Counted from the stretch's first letter, positions 39,239 to 48,348 are shown. The stretch: DNA of 64,000 bases from Actinotalea endophytica (GCF_025717005.1 NZ_JAOVZU010000001.1:299081-363080), one strand, 5' to 3'. Made by a program: numbers and translations. Notes: a model not told the origin generated them from the sequence alone.

Positions 39239-40345
39239 TCAGCGGGCGACCTTCTGCCACATGCCGTGGACGCCGTGCGGGCGGAAGCCGAGCGCGACGT
39301 TGATCGCGAGCATGTGCGCGTTCTCCTCGGCGTTCGAGGTACGCAGCCGGCGGGCCAGCGGGGCGTCGTCGCCGAGCAGTCGCAGCATCTCGGCCTTCAC
39401 GAGCATGCCGAGCCGGTGCCCGCGGTGCTCGGCCAGCACGATCGTGTACCCCTGCTCGACCGCCTCCGGGACCGCCTCGTTCGTGGAGACCGTGGTCAGG
39501 CCGACCAGGCGGCCGCTCGCTTCGTGCAGCGCACCCACGATGCGGATGCGGCGACCGGCCGTGCGCGCCTGCAGCTCGTGCTGGCGCACCCGCTCGGCCG
39601 TCCACCGGTCCTCGCGGAGGTCGAGGCCCGCGGTCGGGGCATCCGAGCCGGCGTGCGTGAGGAGCAGCGCGACATCGTCGACCATCTCGTCGGGGGTGTC
39701 GCCGACCCACGCCACCGGGCGGTACGCGTCGCCGGCCGCGGTCAGCGCGCCGGCGTGCAGCGGGTCGAGCACCTCGGGCCGGACCGGGATCCGCAGGATC
39801 GACAGCCGCTCACCCTGCTCGAGCCGGTACCCGGCACGGAGGGCGAACCGGGCGGCGGCGTCGCTCGCCCGGATCCGCCCGGCACCGGTGGGCGGCACGA
39901 GCGCATCGGCGTCGTGCGTGGGCGCCTCGCGTGCGTGCGCCGTCGCCAGCAGGAACGTGGTGCGGCCGTCGGCCCGGGCGATCGCCTCGACCTCGCCGAG
40001 CAGCCGCCGACCCAGCCCCTCCCGCCTGCGCTCGGGGCGGACCCACACGTCGAGCCACGCCAGGTGCGCGTTGTCGCCCCGCGGCATCATCATCGCGGCG
40101 AACCCGTCCACCGCCCCGGGGTCGCCGACCCCCTCGGGCGGGGTCGCCACCAGGTAGTGGTGCTCGGCGAACGAACGGTCGAGCAGCCGCCCCAGCGCGG
40201 AGGCCGCACGGTAGGTGTGGTCCTCGTGCCCCCAGAGCGCGCGCTCGCACCGTCGGCTGGCCAGCTCGAGCCCGTGGAGCGCCCAGGCGTCGGCATGGTC
40301 CAGCGACGGCGGCGTGGCGGCGTGCGTCACGGTCCACGGGGCCAT
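39239..40345 (-). CDS. Tandem-GNAT acetyltransferase-like protein, paralog 1
   Basis: 368 residues holding two GNAT-like halves. The first has DNAHLAWLDVWVRPERRREG and LGRRLLGEVEAIARADG (acetyl-CoA loop RRREGLG); the second has VEQGYTIVLAEHRGHRLGML with VKAEMLRLL and NAEENAHMLAINVALGFRP. It is about half identical by eye to the adjacent downstream-start gene, a tandem duplication. ATG 40345 is preferred to 40366 because the paralog starts at the equivalent residue. Related proteins include the mycothiol-synthase-like double GNATs, but the substrate is unknown. Confidence 0.85.
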   Translation of the reverse strand: MAPWTVTHAATPPSLDHADAWALHGLELASRRCERALWGHEDHTYRAASALGRLLDRSFAEHHYLVATPPEGVGDPGAVDGFAAMMMPRGDNAHLAWLDVWVRPERRREGLGRRLLGEVEAIARADGRTTFLLATAHAREAPTHDADALVPPTGAGRIRASDAAARFALRAGYRLEQGERLSILRIPVRPEVLDPLHAGALTAAGDAYRPVAWVGDTPDEMVDDVALLLTHAGSDAPTAGLDLREDRWTAERVRQHELQARTAGRRIRIVGALHEASGRLVGLTTVSTNEAVPEAVEQGYTIVLAEHRGHRLGMLVKAEMLRLLGDDAPLARRLRTSNAEENAHMLAINVALGFRPHGVHGMWQKVAR

Positions 40346-40423
40346 GGGAGCACCGTGCCCGATCATGGGCGCCGTGTCACGGGGGCCGGGACGATCGCGC
40401 TCGCCCGGTCCACGCCCACGGAG

Positions 40424-41533
40424 TCAGTCCAGGCGCTTCTGCCAGAGTCCGATGACGCCCTCGGGGCGGAAGCCGAGCGCGACGTTGATCGCGAGCATGT
40501 AGGCGTTCTCCTCGGCGTTCCAGGTGTGCACGCGGCGGGCGCGTGGCGCCAGGTCGGCCAGGAACCGGAGCATCTCGGCCTTGACGAGCATGCCGAGCCG
40601 GTGGCCCCGGTGCTCGGGCAGGACGATCGTGTCGCCCTGGTCGAGCGACTCCGGCGCGTCCGGTGCACGCTCGACGACGGTCATCGCCGCGAGGGTCCCG
40701 GTGCCCACGTGCACCGCACCGACCGTGGCCAGGCCGCGACCGGCCTCGGCGGCGAGCCGCTCGTAGGTCCGGACCCGGTCGGCCGTCCACGGCTCCTCAC
40801 GGATGTCCAGGTCGGCCGAGGGCGCGTCGGTGCTCATCCGGGTGAACAGCACGGCCAGGCCGTCGACGAGCTCGTCCGGGGCTCGCTCCGTCCACCGCAC
40901 GAGGCGGTAGTCGTCGCCCGCGGCGCGCGCTGCCTCCGCGTGCAGGCCGTCGAGCAGGCCGTCCGGCAGCGGCAGGCGCAGCACCGAGTACCGCTCGCCC
41001 TGGCCGAGCTCGTAGCCGTGCCGTTGCGCGAACCTGGCCAGCGGGTCCTCGGCCCGGATCCGCCCCGCCCCGGTGGGCGGGACCAGAGCCGTCGTGTCGT
41101 CCGCGGCGGCCTCGCCGGCGTGCTCGGTCGGGGCGAGCAGCGTGCGCCGCCCCGCGGCCACCGCGACGTCCTCGGCGGTGGCGAGCAGCAGCGTGCCCAG
41201 GCCCTGACCGCGCTGATCCGGGTGGACCCAGACCTCGATCTCGGCGAGGTGCGCGTTGCCCCGGATCGGCATCAGCGCGAAGCCGAATCCCGCGACCGCA
41301 GAGGGGTCGCCGACGCCCTCGGCCGGGGTCACCACGAAGTAGCTTCGCCGCGTGTACGTCTGGTCGCGCAGTCGCGCGGCGGCGCTCGCGGCACGGTAGA
41401 CGGTGTCCTCATGACCCCACGCGGACCGCACGCACGCGCGCGACACGGCCTCGATGCCGTGCAGCGCCCACGCGTCGGGGTGGTCGAGGCTCTCCGGGGC
41501 GGTCGCCTCGGTGACGGTCCAGGTGGTCGTCAT
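40424..41533 (-). CDS. Tandem-GNAT acetyltransferase-like protein, paralog 2
   Basis: 369 residues, paralog of the 39239-40345 protein with the same domain order. First domain: GNAHLAEIEVWVHPDQRGQG then LGTLLLATAEDVAVAAG; second: DQGDTIVLPEHRGHRLGMLV, NAEENAYMLAINVALGFRPE. Both copies keep the acetyl-CoA loops. The genes share strand and end-to-start spacing of about 80 bp, so they arose by local duplication; whether both are active is not known. Confidence 0.87.
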   Translation of the reverse strand: MTTTWTVTEATAPESLDHPDAWALHGIEAVSRACVRSAWGHEDTVYRAASAAARLRDQTYTRRSYFVVTPAEGVGDPSAVAGFGFALMPIRGNAHLAEIEVWVHPDQRGQGLGTLLLATAEDVAVAAGRRTLLAPTEHAGEAAADDTTALVPPTGAGRIRAEDPLARFAQRHGYELGQGERYSVLRLPLPDGLLDGLHAEAARAAGDDYRLVRWTERAPDELVDGLAVLFTRMSTDAPSADLDIREEPWTADRVRTYERLAAEAGRGLATVGAVHVGTGTLAAMTVVERAPDAPESLDQGDTIVLPEHRGHRLGMLVKAEMLRFLADLAPRARRVHTWNAEENAYMLAINVALGFRPEGVIGLWQKRLD

Positions 41534-41565
41534 GTGCCCACGGTGCCCGAGGGCGCCGACAGGTG

Positions 41566-42162
41566 TCACCGCATTTCCGGCCGCGCCTTCTGCGGGTAGG
41601 GAGTGCGCCCCTCGGCGAGGTCGGCGACGAACGCTGCGAGCCGCCGCGCGCGGGTCTCGGGGCGCTTGGCGTCCTGGAGCCGGTAGCAGATCGCGAACCG
41701 GTTGGTCCGGGTGAGCACGTCCCACCAGGCCTGGGCGCGGGGCTCGGCCGCGAGCGCGTCGAGCAGGTCCTGCGGAGGCGCCGTGGCGGCCGAGCCGCCG
41801 TACGCGCGCTCCCATCGCCCGTCGGCCTTCGCGGCCGAGACCTGGGCGAGGCCGGCCGGTTGCATCCGGCCCTCCCGCTCCAGCCGGGCGACGCGCTCGA
41901 CGTTGCGCTGCGACCACGGGCTGCGCGCCCGGCGCGGGGTGAACCGGATCGCCATGGTCTCGGCGTCGCGGGTGCGCAGCTGGCCGTCGATCCAGCCCTG
42001 GGCGATCGCCTCGTCCACCGCGTCCTCGTAGCCGAGCCGGGTGGTGGTGCCGCCCTTCTTGGTCAGCACCAGCCAGACGCCGGGCGAGTCGGCGCCGTGC
42101 CGGTCCAGCCAGTCCCGCCACGCCGCCGCATCCGGCAGGAGCAGCTCGATCAGCTCGGCCAA
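41566..42162 (-). CDS. YdeI/OmpD-associated family protein
   Basis: 198 residues. The order SPGVWLVLTKKGG, LGYEDAVDEAIAQGWIDGQL, RFTPRRARSPWSQRNVERVA, EGRMQPAGLAQVSAAKADG is characteristic of the YdeI/OmpD-associated (bacteriocin-protection) family, whose molecular role is not established. The C-terminal TNRFAICYRLQDAKRPETRA is also typical. TTG at 42162 is chosen as start since GGAG lies 6 nt upstream and no ATG/GTG exists in the needed position. Confidence 0.88.
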   Translation of the reverse strand: MAELIELLLPDAAAWRDWLDRHGADSPGVWLVLTKKGGTTTRLGYEDAVDEAIAQGWIDGQLRTRDAETMAIRFTPRRARSPWSQRNVERVARLEREGRMQPAGLAQVSAAKADGRWERAYGGSAATAPPQDLLDALAAEPRAQAWWDVLTRTNRFAICYRLQDAKRPETRARRLAAFVADLAEGRTPYPQKARPEMR

Positions 42163-42211
42163 CGGTGTCTCCGTTCGTGCGGTTCGGGTGCAGCTCGAGT
42201 CCGGTTCGCGC

Positions 42212-44011
42212 TCAGTCGCCCCCGGCCGGTGCGGACAGCGCGTCCTGCCGGAGCAGCGCGAGGAGCTCCTCGTGCGGGCCGACCACGAAAGCCTCGTCCC
42301 CGGCGAGCAGCGTCGTCCAGCGCCGCACCGCACGGTGCGCGGCCTGCTCGCGCCGGTGCCTGACGTAGAGCACCCGGCTGCGCCCGGTGACCGCGTCGAG
42401 CCGCACACCGTCGAGGCCGCCGCCGGGCGTCACCTGCACGCGAGCGTGCAGCAGCGGCACGTCGCCGGCGTAGAACGTCCCGAGCACCTCCAGACCCAGG
42501 GCAGCGCCGACGAACCAGGGCGCGGCGAGCTCGTCGGTCGAGCGGACGTGGGTGAACCCGAACGCCTGCCGCACCGTGGCCGCGAGCCGCTTGTCGAACA
42601 GGCGCAGCGCGATCGTGATGTCCTCGCGGCCGCCGAGCAGGTCACGCACCGCGAGCGCGACCTCGAGGTTCGTGAGGTCGTCGGCGGTCAGCACGGCCAC
42701 CGCCCTGGCCCGGTCGAGGTTGACCAGGTCGAGGGTCCCGGCGAGTGTCGCGTCGCCGCTGATCACGCGGGCGCCGAGCGCCCGGGCCTGGGCCAGGTAG
42801 CGGTTGTCGTCGTCGCGCTCGAGCACCACCACCGGCGTCCCGGTCGCCGCGACGGACTCCACGACGCTCACGCCCACCGAGCCGAGGCCGACCACGACGA
42901 CGTGGCCGCGGAGCCCGGTGACCCGGCCGTGGCCGAGCGACTCCTCCAGACGGCGGGACACCAGCAGGTTCGTGAGCAGCGCGTAGGTGAGGGCCGCGAG
43001 GACCGCGCCGCTGAGCATGAGCACCACGGCGAACAGCCGCAGCCACCAGGGCTGCTCGCGGAAGTTGAAGTCGCCGTACCCGATCGTGCCCACGGTCTCG
43101 GCGGTGAAGTACACCGCGTCGAGCAGCGACATCCTGCTGCCGTCGGACTCCCGGTAGCCGACCAGCAGCAGCACCACGGCGAGCCCGCTGAGCACGATCA
43201 GCGCACCCACCGCGCGGCGGAGCCGGGAGTCGGTCGCACGCCGCACCGCGGTCAGCCACCGGCGCACGGCGCCGGCGGGCCCGGGCTCGTCGTCCTCGGA
43301 CCCCCGGTGCCGGGCACCCGCGACGGGCTCCGGGGCCGCGGGCGCGGGCGGCACGACCTCGTCCCAGACGTCGGCCGGGCCGACCAGGGTCACCTCCTCG
43401 CCCTCGGTGACCTCGAGGTCGCGGCCCGGGCAGATGATCGGCTGTGCCGACTCGTCGCCGCGCTGCACCGACAGTGGCGTGAGGACCTCGCCGAACAGGT
43501 CGCGCAGCATGCCGTCGCGCGGCGCGGGCACCGTCCGCACCTGGACCACCTCGTCGGCGATCCGCAGGCCGTGCCCCTGCTCACCGAGGCAGGACTCGAC
43601 GATGGTCGGCGACGCGATGCTCGCAACGTCGAGCACGAGCACGCCCGCATCGGCCTGCACTGCGCGGGCCACGGCGGGGTTGCGGATCTGGGCGATGACC
43701 GTCATGTCGGGGCGGAGCCGGCGGCACAGCAGCGCGGTCTCGAGTGCGCCGAGGTCGGAGGAGGAGAGGCAGACCACGGCGCGGGCGTCCCGCAGGCCCG
43801 CGGCGTCGAGCGCGGGGCCGGCGCCGTCCACGTGCGGGACCACCTCGGCGCCCAGCGCGGTCGCCGCCTGCACCGCGCCGGGGCGGGCGCCGTCGTCGAT
43901 CGCCACGACCTCCACGCCGAGCGCGACCAGGTGCTCGACCACGCGGAGTCCGAGGCCCTCGAGCCCGTGCACGATCACGTGCCCGGACTGCTCGTCGTGG
44001 GCAGCGGCCAT
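42212..44011 (-). CDS. Two-TM potassium channel-like protein with paired RCK/TrkA-N domains
   Basis: 599 residues. An N-terminal TrkA-N-type Rossmann domain (SGHVIVHGLEGLGLRVVEHL) with its TrkA-C-like part comes first. It is followed by two membrane helices around a pore loop with the selectivity filter TIGYGDF (helices ALIVLSGLAVVLLLVGY and LFAVVLMLSGAVLAALTYAL), then a second RCK domain (HVVVVGLGSVGVSVVESVAA). This order, with a soluble RCK before the pore, occurs in actinobacterial Castor/Pollux-like channels. ATG at 44011. Confidence 0.85.
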   Translation of the reverse strand: MAAAHDEQSGHVIVHGLEGLGLRVVEHLVALGVEVVAIDDGARPGAVQAATALGAEVVPHVDGAGPALDAAGLRDARAVVCLSSSDLGALETALLCRRLRPDMTVIAQIRNPAVARAVQADAGVLVLDVASIASPTIVESCLGEQGHGLRIADEVVQVRTVPAPRDGMLRDLFGEVLTPLSVQRGDESAQPIICPGRDLEVTEGEEVTLVGPADVWDEVVPPAPAAPEPVAGARHRGSEDDEPGPAGAVRRWLTAVRRATDSRLRRAVGALIVLSGLAVVLLLVGYRESDGSRMSLLDAVYFTAETVGTIGYGDFNFREQPWWLRLFAVVLMLSGAVLAALTYALLTNLLVSRRLEESLGHGRVTGLRGHVVVVGLGSVGVSVVESVAATGTPVVVLERDDDNRYLAQARALGARVISGDATLAGTLDLVNLDRARAVAVLTADDLTNLEVALAVRDLLGGREDITIALRLFDKRLAATVRQAFGFTHVRSTDELAAPWFVGAALGLEVLGTFYAGDVPLLHARVQVTPGGGLDGVRLDAVTGRSRVLYVRHRREQAAHRAVRRWTTLLAGDEAFVVGPHEELLALLRQDALSAPAGGD

Positions 44012-44190
44012 GACGGCATGATCTCGCGCTCCGCGGGGCGGCGGGAGGGTTGCCGCGCGGCGGGAGGGTCGTGCCGCAGCGGGAAGGCCGTGCTGCGACG
44101 GGGGGTTGCCACGCGTCGGGGGGTGCGCAGCGCCACGTCCGGGCCAGCACCGGGCCAGGCGGGCCCCGTGCCCGCAGCGGTGCGGCGGGC

Positions 44191-44766
44191 TCAGCCGCCC
44201 CAGTCGCCGAGGGCGCCCTGCAGGGCGCCGAGCGTCGCCTCGACCAGATGCCCGCGCTCGTCGTCCGGGCAGCCGCGGCTCGCCCAGGTCCGGACCGCGG
44301 CCTCGACGAAGCCGGGCCACGCCTCGAGTGCGTAGTCGTGACGCTGCCAGTGCGCCGGGACGAGCGCTCGCAGCCGCGCGGTCTGCGCCTGCCGGGCGGT
44401 CGCGACCTCGGCCACGGACGGGGCGGGGAAGGAGTCGGGCTCGAGCCACCACCGCGCACCGGACGTCGCGTCGTCGGCCAGCACCTCCAGCAGCGCGCGC
44501 ACCCGATCGCGCACGGGTGCCCCGGCCGGGATCGCCGCGACGGCTGCGTCCTGCCGCGTGGCGAGGTCGGCGGCCCAGCCGCGCACGACGGCGGCGTGCA
44601 GGTCCGCCTTGGTGGGGAAGTAGCGGAAGACCAGGGGTTCGGACACGCCGGCCAGGGCGGCGACGTCGGCGACCGAGGCGTCCGCGTAGCTCGTCGTGGC
44701 GAAGACCTCGCCGGCCGCCGCCAGCAGCGCGGCGCGGCGCTCGTCGGGCGACATCCGGGTGGGCAC
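44191..44766 (-). CDS. TetR-family regulator
   Basis: 191 residues: HTH region LLAAAGEVFATTSYADASVA, DVAALAGVSEPLVFRYFPTK, followed by a ligand-binding domain. GTG start at 44766 lies 6 nt after TAGCCT (44773-44778), a leaderless -10. Two operator palindromes (44786-44798, 44809-44821) lie between it and the divergent GH13 gene, so it probably represses itself and that gene. Inducer unknown. Confidence 0.92.
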   Translation of the reverse strand: MPTRMSPDERRAALLAAAGEVFATTSYADASVADVAALAGVSEPLVFRYFPTKADLHAAVVRGWAADLATRQDAAVAAIPAGAPVRDRVRALLEVLADDATSGARWWLEPDSFPAPSVAEVATARQAQTARLRALVPAHWQRHDYALEAWPGFVEAAVRTWASRGCPDDERGHLVEATLGALQGALGDWGG

Positions 44767-44772
44767 CTTGCG

Positions 44773-44778
44773 AGGCTA
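44773..44778 (-). promoter_or_regulatory. -10 hexamer TAGCCT of the tetR gene, leaderless
   Basis: On the minus strand TAGCCT ends 6 nt before the GTG start; it lies 8 bp from the first operator. Confidence 0.6.
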
Positions 44779-44785
44779 GCCGAAC

Positions 44786-44798
44786 TGAGTCAGACTCA
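44786..44798. promoter_or_regulatory. Operator palindrome TGAGTC-A-GACTCA
   Basis: 13-bp perfect dyad with a central A; its centre is 23 bp from that of the second copy, about two helical turns. Confidence 0.8.
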
Positions 44799-44808
44799 GC
44801 AAAGTAAG

Positions 44809-44821
44809 TGAGTCGGACTCA
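44809..44821. promoter_or_regulatory. Operator palindrome TGAGTC-G-GACTCA
   Basis: Second 13-bp dyad, identical arms, ending 3 bp before the ribosome site of the GH13 gene. Occupation would cover the start region of that transcript. Confidence 0.8.
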
Positions 44822-44833
44822 GCAAGGAGTGGC

Positions 44834-46108
44834 ATGAGCATGGTCGGTGGCGGGACCCGCGATGACCTGTGGTGGCACGTCTACCCGCTCGGTGCGGTCG
44901 GCGCGCCGATCCGCGAGCGGCAGGGTGACGACGCGACCGGTGGGGTCGTGCACCGGCTGGACCGGCTGACGCCCTGGGTCGAACGGGCGGCCGGGCTCGG
45001 GCTGACCGGCCTCCAGCTCGGGCCCGTGTTCGCCAGCAGCACGCACGGTTACGACACGGTCGACCACGACACGGTCGATCCGCGGCTCGGCGACCGGGCT
45101 GACCTCGAGCGGCTGTTCGCGCACGCGCACGGGCTCGGGCTGCGCGTGATGCTGGACGGGGTGTTCAACCACGTCGGCGCCGAGCACCCGCTGTTCCGCC
45201 AGGCGCTGGCCGAGGGCCCCGGGTCGAGCGCCGCGCGGCTGTTCCGGATCGACTGGTCGGCACCCGGAGGGCCGCGCGCCGCGACCTTCGAGGGCCACGA
45301 CCGGCTCGTGACGCTCAACCACGACGAGCCCGCGGTGGCCGACCTCGTCGCCGGGGTCATGACCCGGTGGCTCGACGCGGGCGCGGACGCGTGGCGGCTG
45401 GACGCCGCCTACGCCGTGCCGCCGGAGTTCTGGTCGCGGGTGCTGCCGCGGGTCCGGTCCGCGCACCCCGACGTGACCGTCATCGGTGAGGTGATCCACG
45501 GCGACTACGTCGACCTGGTCGCGCGCAGCGGTCTGGACGGCGTCACGCAGTACGAGCTGTGGAAGGCGGTCTGGAGCTCGCTGACCGACCGCAACCTGTT
45601 CGAGCTCGCCTGGGCGCTGAAGCGGCACACCGGGTTCGTCGAGCACTTCCGGCCGATGACCTTCGTGGGGAACCACGACGTCACCCGGATCGCCTCGCGG
45701 GTCGGGGACCGCGGCGCCGTGCTCGCGCTGGCCGTGCTCATGACGGTCGGCGGGTCGCCGTCGGTGTACTACGGCGACGAGGACGCGTACCGCGGCGTCA
45801 AGGAGGAGCGGCTCGGCGGCGACGACGCCGTGCGACCGGTGCTGCCGGCATCCCCTGCGGAGCTCTCCGCGCTCGGTGCCTGGATGGTCGAGGCGACCCG
45901 GACCCTCGTCGGGCTGCGCCGCCGGCACCCCTGGCTCGCCGACGCGCGCACCGAGGTGGTCGCGACCGCCAACGAGCAGCTCACCTACCGCTCGGTCGGT
46001 GTCGGCGCCGACCACGGGCGCACCCTCACCGTGGAGCTCGACCTCATGGCAGGTGGCGGCGACGGCGCGGCTCGGATCACCGGCGAAGGAGAGTCGCTCA
46101 GCGTCTGA
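44834..46108 (+). CDS. GH13 alpha-amylase-family glycosidase
   Basis: 424-residue alpha-glucan or alpha-glucoside active enzyme, probably cytoplasmic since no signal peptide is seen. Family motifs: GLQLGPVF and HGYDTVDHDTVDPRLG (region preceding strand 3), GLRVMLDGVFNHVG, GADAWRLDAAYAV with the nucleophile Asp190, TVIGEVIHG with the acid Glu219, and FVGNHDVTRIA with the third Asp (282). All three catalytic residues are present. Specificity is not determined. ATG with AAGGAG at 44824-44829. TetR operators lie just upstream. Confidence 0.93.
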   Translation: MSMVGGGTRDDLWWHVYPLGAVGAPIRERQGDDATGGVVHRLDRLTPWVERAAGLGLTGLQLGPVFASSTHGYDTVDHDTVDPRLGDRADLERLFAHAHGLGLRVMLDGVFNHVGAEHPLFRQALAEGPGSSAARLFRIDWSAPGGPRAATFEGHDRLVTLNHDEPAVADLVAGVMTRWLDAGADAWRLDAAYAVPPEFWSRVLPRVRSAHPDVTVIGEVIHGDYVDLVARSGLDGVTQYELWKAVWSSLTDRNLFELAWALKRHTGFVEHFRPMTFVGNHDVTRIASRVGDRGAVLALAVLMTVGGSPSVYYGDEDAYRGVKEERLGGDDAVRPVLPASPAELSALGAWMVEATRTLVGLRRRHPWLADARTEVVATANEQLTYRSVGVGADHGRTLTVELDLMAGGGDGAARITGEGESLSV

Positions 46109-46173
46109 GCCGCGCGCGGGCCGCGGCGTGGCAGGCTCGGGGCACCGACCGCGCGACGACAGGGGGCATCACG

Positions 46174-48126
46174 GTGCGTAGGGGGCACAGGGCGGGTCGG
46201 CGCACGCGCGCCGGCCGGGCGCGCCGGGTGATCGGGGCGGTGGCCGTGCTGACCGTGCTCGTCGGGCTGACCGGCTGCACGAACGAACGGCCGGGACCGG
46301 AGGCCGCCGCGCGGGCGCTTGCCTCGGCCCTCGCCTCCGGCGACTTCTCGAGGGTCGTCTTCGACGAGCCAGACGCGGCGGACACCGCGACCGCGCGGCG
46401 CGATGCGGCGTACGCGGGGCTCGCGCCGCACGAGCCGCAGGTCACCGTCGGCGACATCACCGTGGACCCCGAGGACGAGGACGCCGCCGCCGTCGCGCTG
46501 ACGTTCAGCTGGGACCTCGGCGCGGGCGAGCCCTGGGAGTACGCCGTGCGTGCGCAGCTGGCCCGCGGGGCCGAGGGAGACCCGGACACCTGGCGGGCGA
46601 CCTGGGCCTCCGCACTGCTGGCGCCCGAGCTCACCGACGCCGAGAGCCTGGTGAGCGAGCGGGTCGGGGCCGAGCGAGGTGAGGTGCTCGGCGCAGGTGG
46701 CGTGACGCTGATCGTGAACCGGCCGGTCTACCGGATCGGCATCGACAAGACCCTCGGTGACGAGGCGGCCCAGCAGGAGGGGGCGCGCGCGCTCGCGACG
46801 GCGCTCGGGATGGACCCCGACGCGTTCGCCGCGCGGGTGGCGGAGGCCGGGCCGAAGGCCTTCGTCGAGGCGATCGTCGTGCGCGTGGACGACGCCGACT
46901 ACGACGTCACCGCCCTGACCGCCTCGCCCACGGTTCGCGCGCTGGACGATTCCGTCCCGCTCGCCCCCACCCGGGCCTTCGCCCGCCAGGTCCTCGGCGT
47001 GGTGGGCCCGGCGACTGCCGAGATCGTCGACGACTCCGACGGCGCCGTGGTCGCCGGCGACCTCGCCGGGCTCAGCGGTCTGGTGCGCCAGTACGACGCG
47101 CGCCTGCGCAGCACCCCGGGCCTGGTCGTGTCGGCCACGGCCGAGGGGTCCGATGCGAGCCGTGAGCTGTTCTCGACCGATCCTGTGGCGGGCGCCGCGC
47201 TGCACACGACGCTCGACGTCGGCCTGCAGACCGAAGCCGATGCGCTGCTCGCCGACGTCGGCCCGGCGAGCGCGATCGTCGCGGTGCAGCCCTCGACCGG
47301 CGACGTGCTCGCGGTCGCGTCCGGTCCGGGCGGCGACGGCATGTCCACCGCGACGCTGGGGCAGTACGCGCCCGGCTCGACCTTCAAGGTGGTGAGCTCG
47401 CTCGCGCTGCTGCGGTCGGGGGCCACGGCCGACACCGACGTCCCGTGCACGCCGACGATCACCGTCGACGGTCGCGAGTTCGCCAACTTCCCCGACTACC
47501 CGTCGAGCGCGCTCGGCACCGTCCCGCTGCGGACGGCGTTCGCCAACTCGTGCAACACGGCCTTCATCTCCCAGCGGGACGCCGCTCCGGCGCAGGCCCT
47601 GGTCGACGCGGCCGGCTCGCTCGGCTGGGACGGCGACGGCGACCGGGGCTTCGCGGCCTTCCTCGGCTCGGTGCCCTCGGACTCCACGGGCACGGACCAC
47701 GCCGCGACGATGATCGGACAGGGCTGGGTGCTGGCGTCGCCGCTCGGGATGGCGACCGTGGCCGCGTCGGTCGCGGCCGGGCACACGGTGGTTCCGCGGG
47801 TCGTGACCGACGACGACCTCGGGATCGACGCCACGTCCGCCGCGGCACCGTTGACCGAGACGGAGGCTGCCACGCTCCACGAGCTGATGCGCGGCGTGGT
47901 GACCGACGGCGGCGCGACGTTCCTGCTCGACGTGCCCGGCGCCGAGGTCGCCGCCAAGACCGGCACGGCCGAGTTCGAGACCGACGGCGAGGTGCGCAAC
48001 CACGCGTGGATGATCGCGGTCCAGGGCGATCTCGCGGTGGCCGTCTTCGTCGACGAGGGCGAGTACGGGTCGACCACTGCCGGGCCGCTGCTCGAGGCGT
48101 TCCTACGGGCTGCGAACGGCGGGTAG
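46174..48126 (+). CDS. Class B penicillin-binding protein (lipoprotein type)
   Basis: Peptidoglycan transpeptidase of 650 residues. N-terminal signal with lipobox LTGC near residue 31, then an NTF2-like MecA_N-type domain (EAAARALASALASGDFSRVV), a PBP dimerisation region (LSGLVRQYDARLRSTPGLVV), and the transpeptidase domain with STFK (catalytic Ser), SCN and KTGT motifs in order. This layout matches Streptomyces/Corynebacterium PBPs related to PBP2a-like accessory enzymes. GTG at 46174. Confidence 0.93.
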   Translation: MRRGHRAGRRTRAGRARRVIGAVAVLTVLVGLTGCTNERPGPEAAARALASALASGDFSRVVFDEPDAADTATARRDAAYAGLAPHEPQVTVGDITVDPEDEDAAAVALTFSWDLGAGEPWEYAVRAQLARGAEGDPDTWRATWASALLAPELTDAESLVSERVGAERGEVLGAGGVTLIVNRPVYRIGIDKTLGDEAAQQEGARALATALGMDPDAFAARVAEAGPKAFVEAIVVRVDDADYDVTALTASPTVRALDDSVPLAPTRAFARQVLGVVGPATAEIVDDSDGAVVAGDLAGLSGLVRQYDARLRSTPGLVVSATAEGSDASRELFSTDPVAGAALHTTLDVGLQTEADALLADVGPASAIVAVQPSTGDVLAVASGPGGDGMSTATLGQYAPGSTFKVVSSLALLRSGATADTDVPCTPTITVDGREFANFPDYPSSALGTVPLRTAFANSCNTAFISQRDAAPAQALVDAAGSLGWDGDGDRGFAAFLGSVPSDSTGTDHAATMIGQGWVLASPLGMATVAASVAAGHTVVPRVVTDDDLGIDATSAAAPLTETEAATLHELMRGVVTDGGATFLLDVPGAEVAAKTGTAEFETDGEVRNHAWMIAVQGDLAVAVFVDEGEYGSTTAGPLLEAFLRAANGG

Positions 48127-48253
48127 CGGCCGGGTGCGGTGCCCGCCCGGCCGAGCGAACCGGATCGACGTCGCCGCCGGTCGCGCGGGCTCGGTGGGGT
48201 GCGGGTCGTCTCGCGCAGCGACCCCTCCGGAAGGCGTGGATGGCCTGCGGCGT

Positions 48254-48259
48254 TAGCCT
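48254..48259 (+). promoter_or_regulatory. -10 hexamer TAGCCT of ilvD
   Basis: TAGCCT predicts a transcription start near 48266 and a leader of about 83 nt before the ilvD ATG. No leader-peptide or attenuator is evident. Confidence 0.45.
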
Positions 48260-48348
48260 GGGGGTACCGCGACATCCGGTCGCCACATGCCGCCCCGGCG
48301 GGCACCCGCCGCACGGCTCGGCGTCGACGCACGTCCACCGAGGTCCCC

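Noticed and set aside
39266..41599. 777-aa plus-strand open frame through the GNAT pair
   Set aside because: Antisense of two recognisable acetyltransferase-like proteins; its internal repeat simply mirrors the duplication.
44012..44190. Possible small gene or regulatory RNA upstream of the RCK channel
   Set aside because: The stretch is an irregular G-rich repetition (GGCGGGAGGGT-like) with no ribosome site or stable specific fold that I could support.
45985..48003. 672-aa minus-strand open frame opposite the penicillin-binding protein
   Set aside because: The opposite strand encodes STFK, SCN and KTGT motifs in order; this frame has low-complexity composition only.
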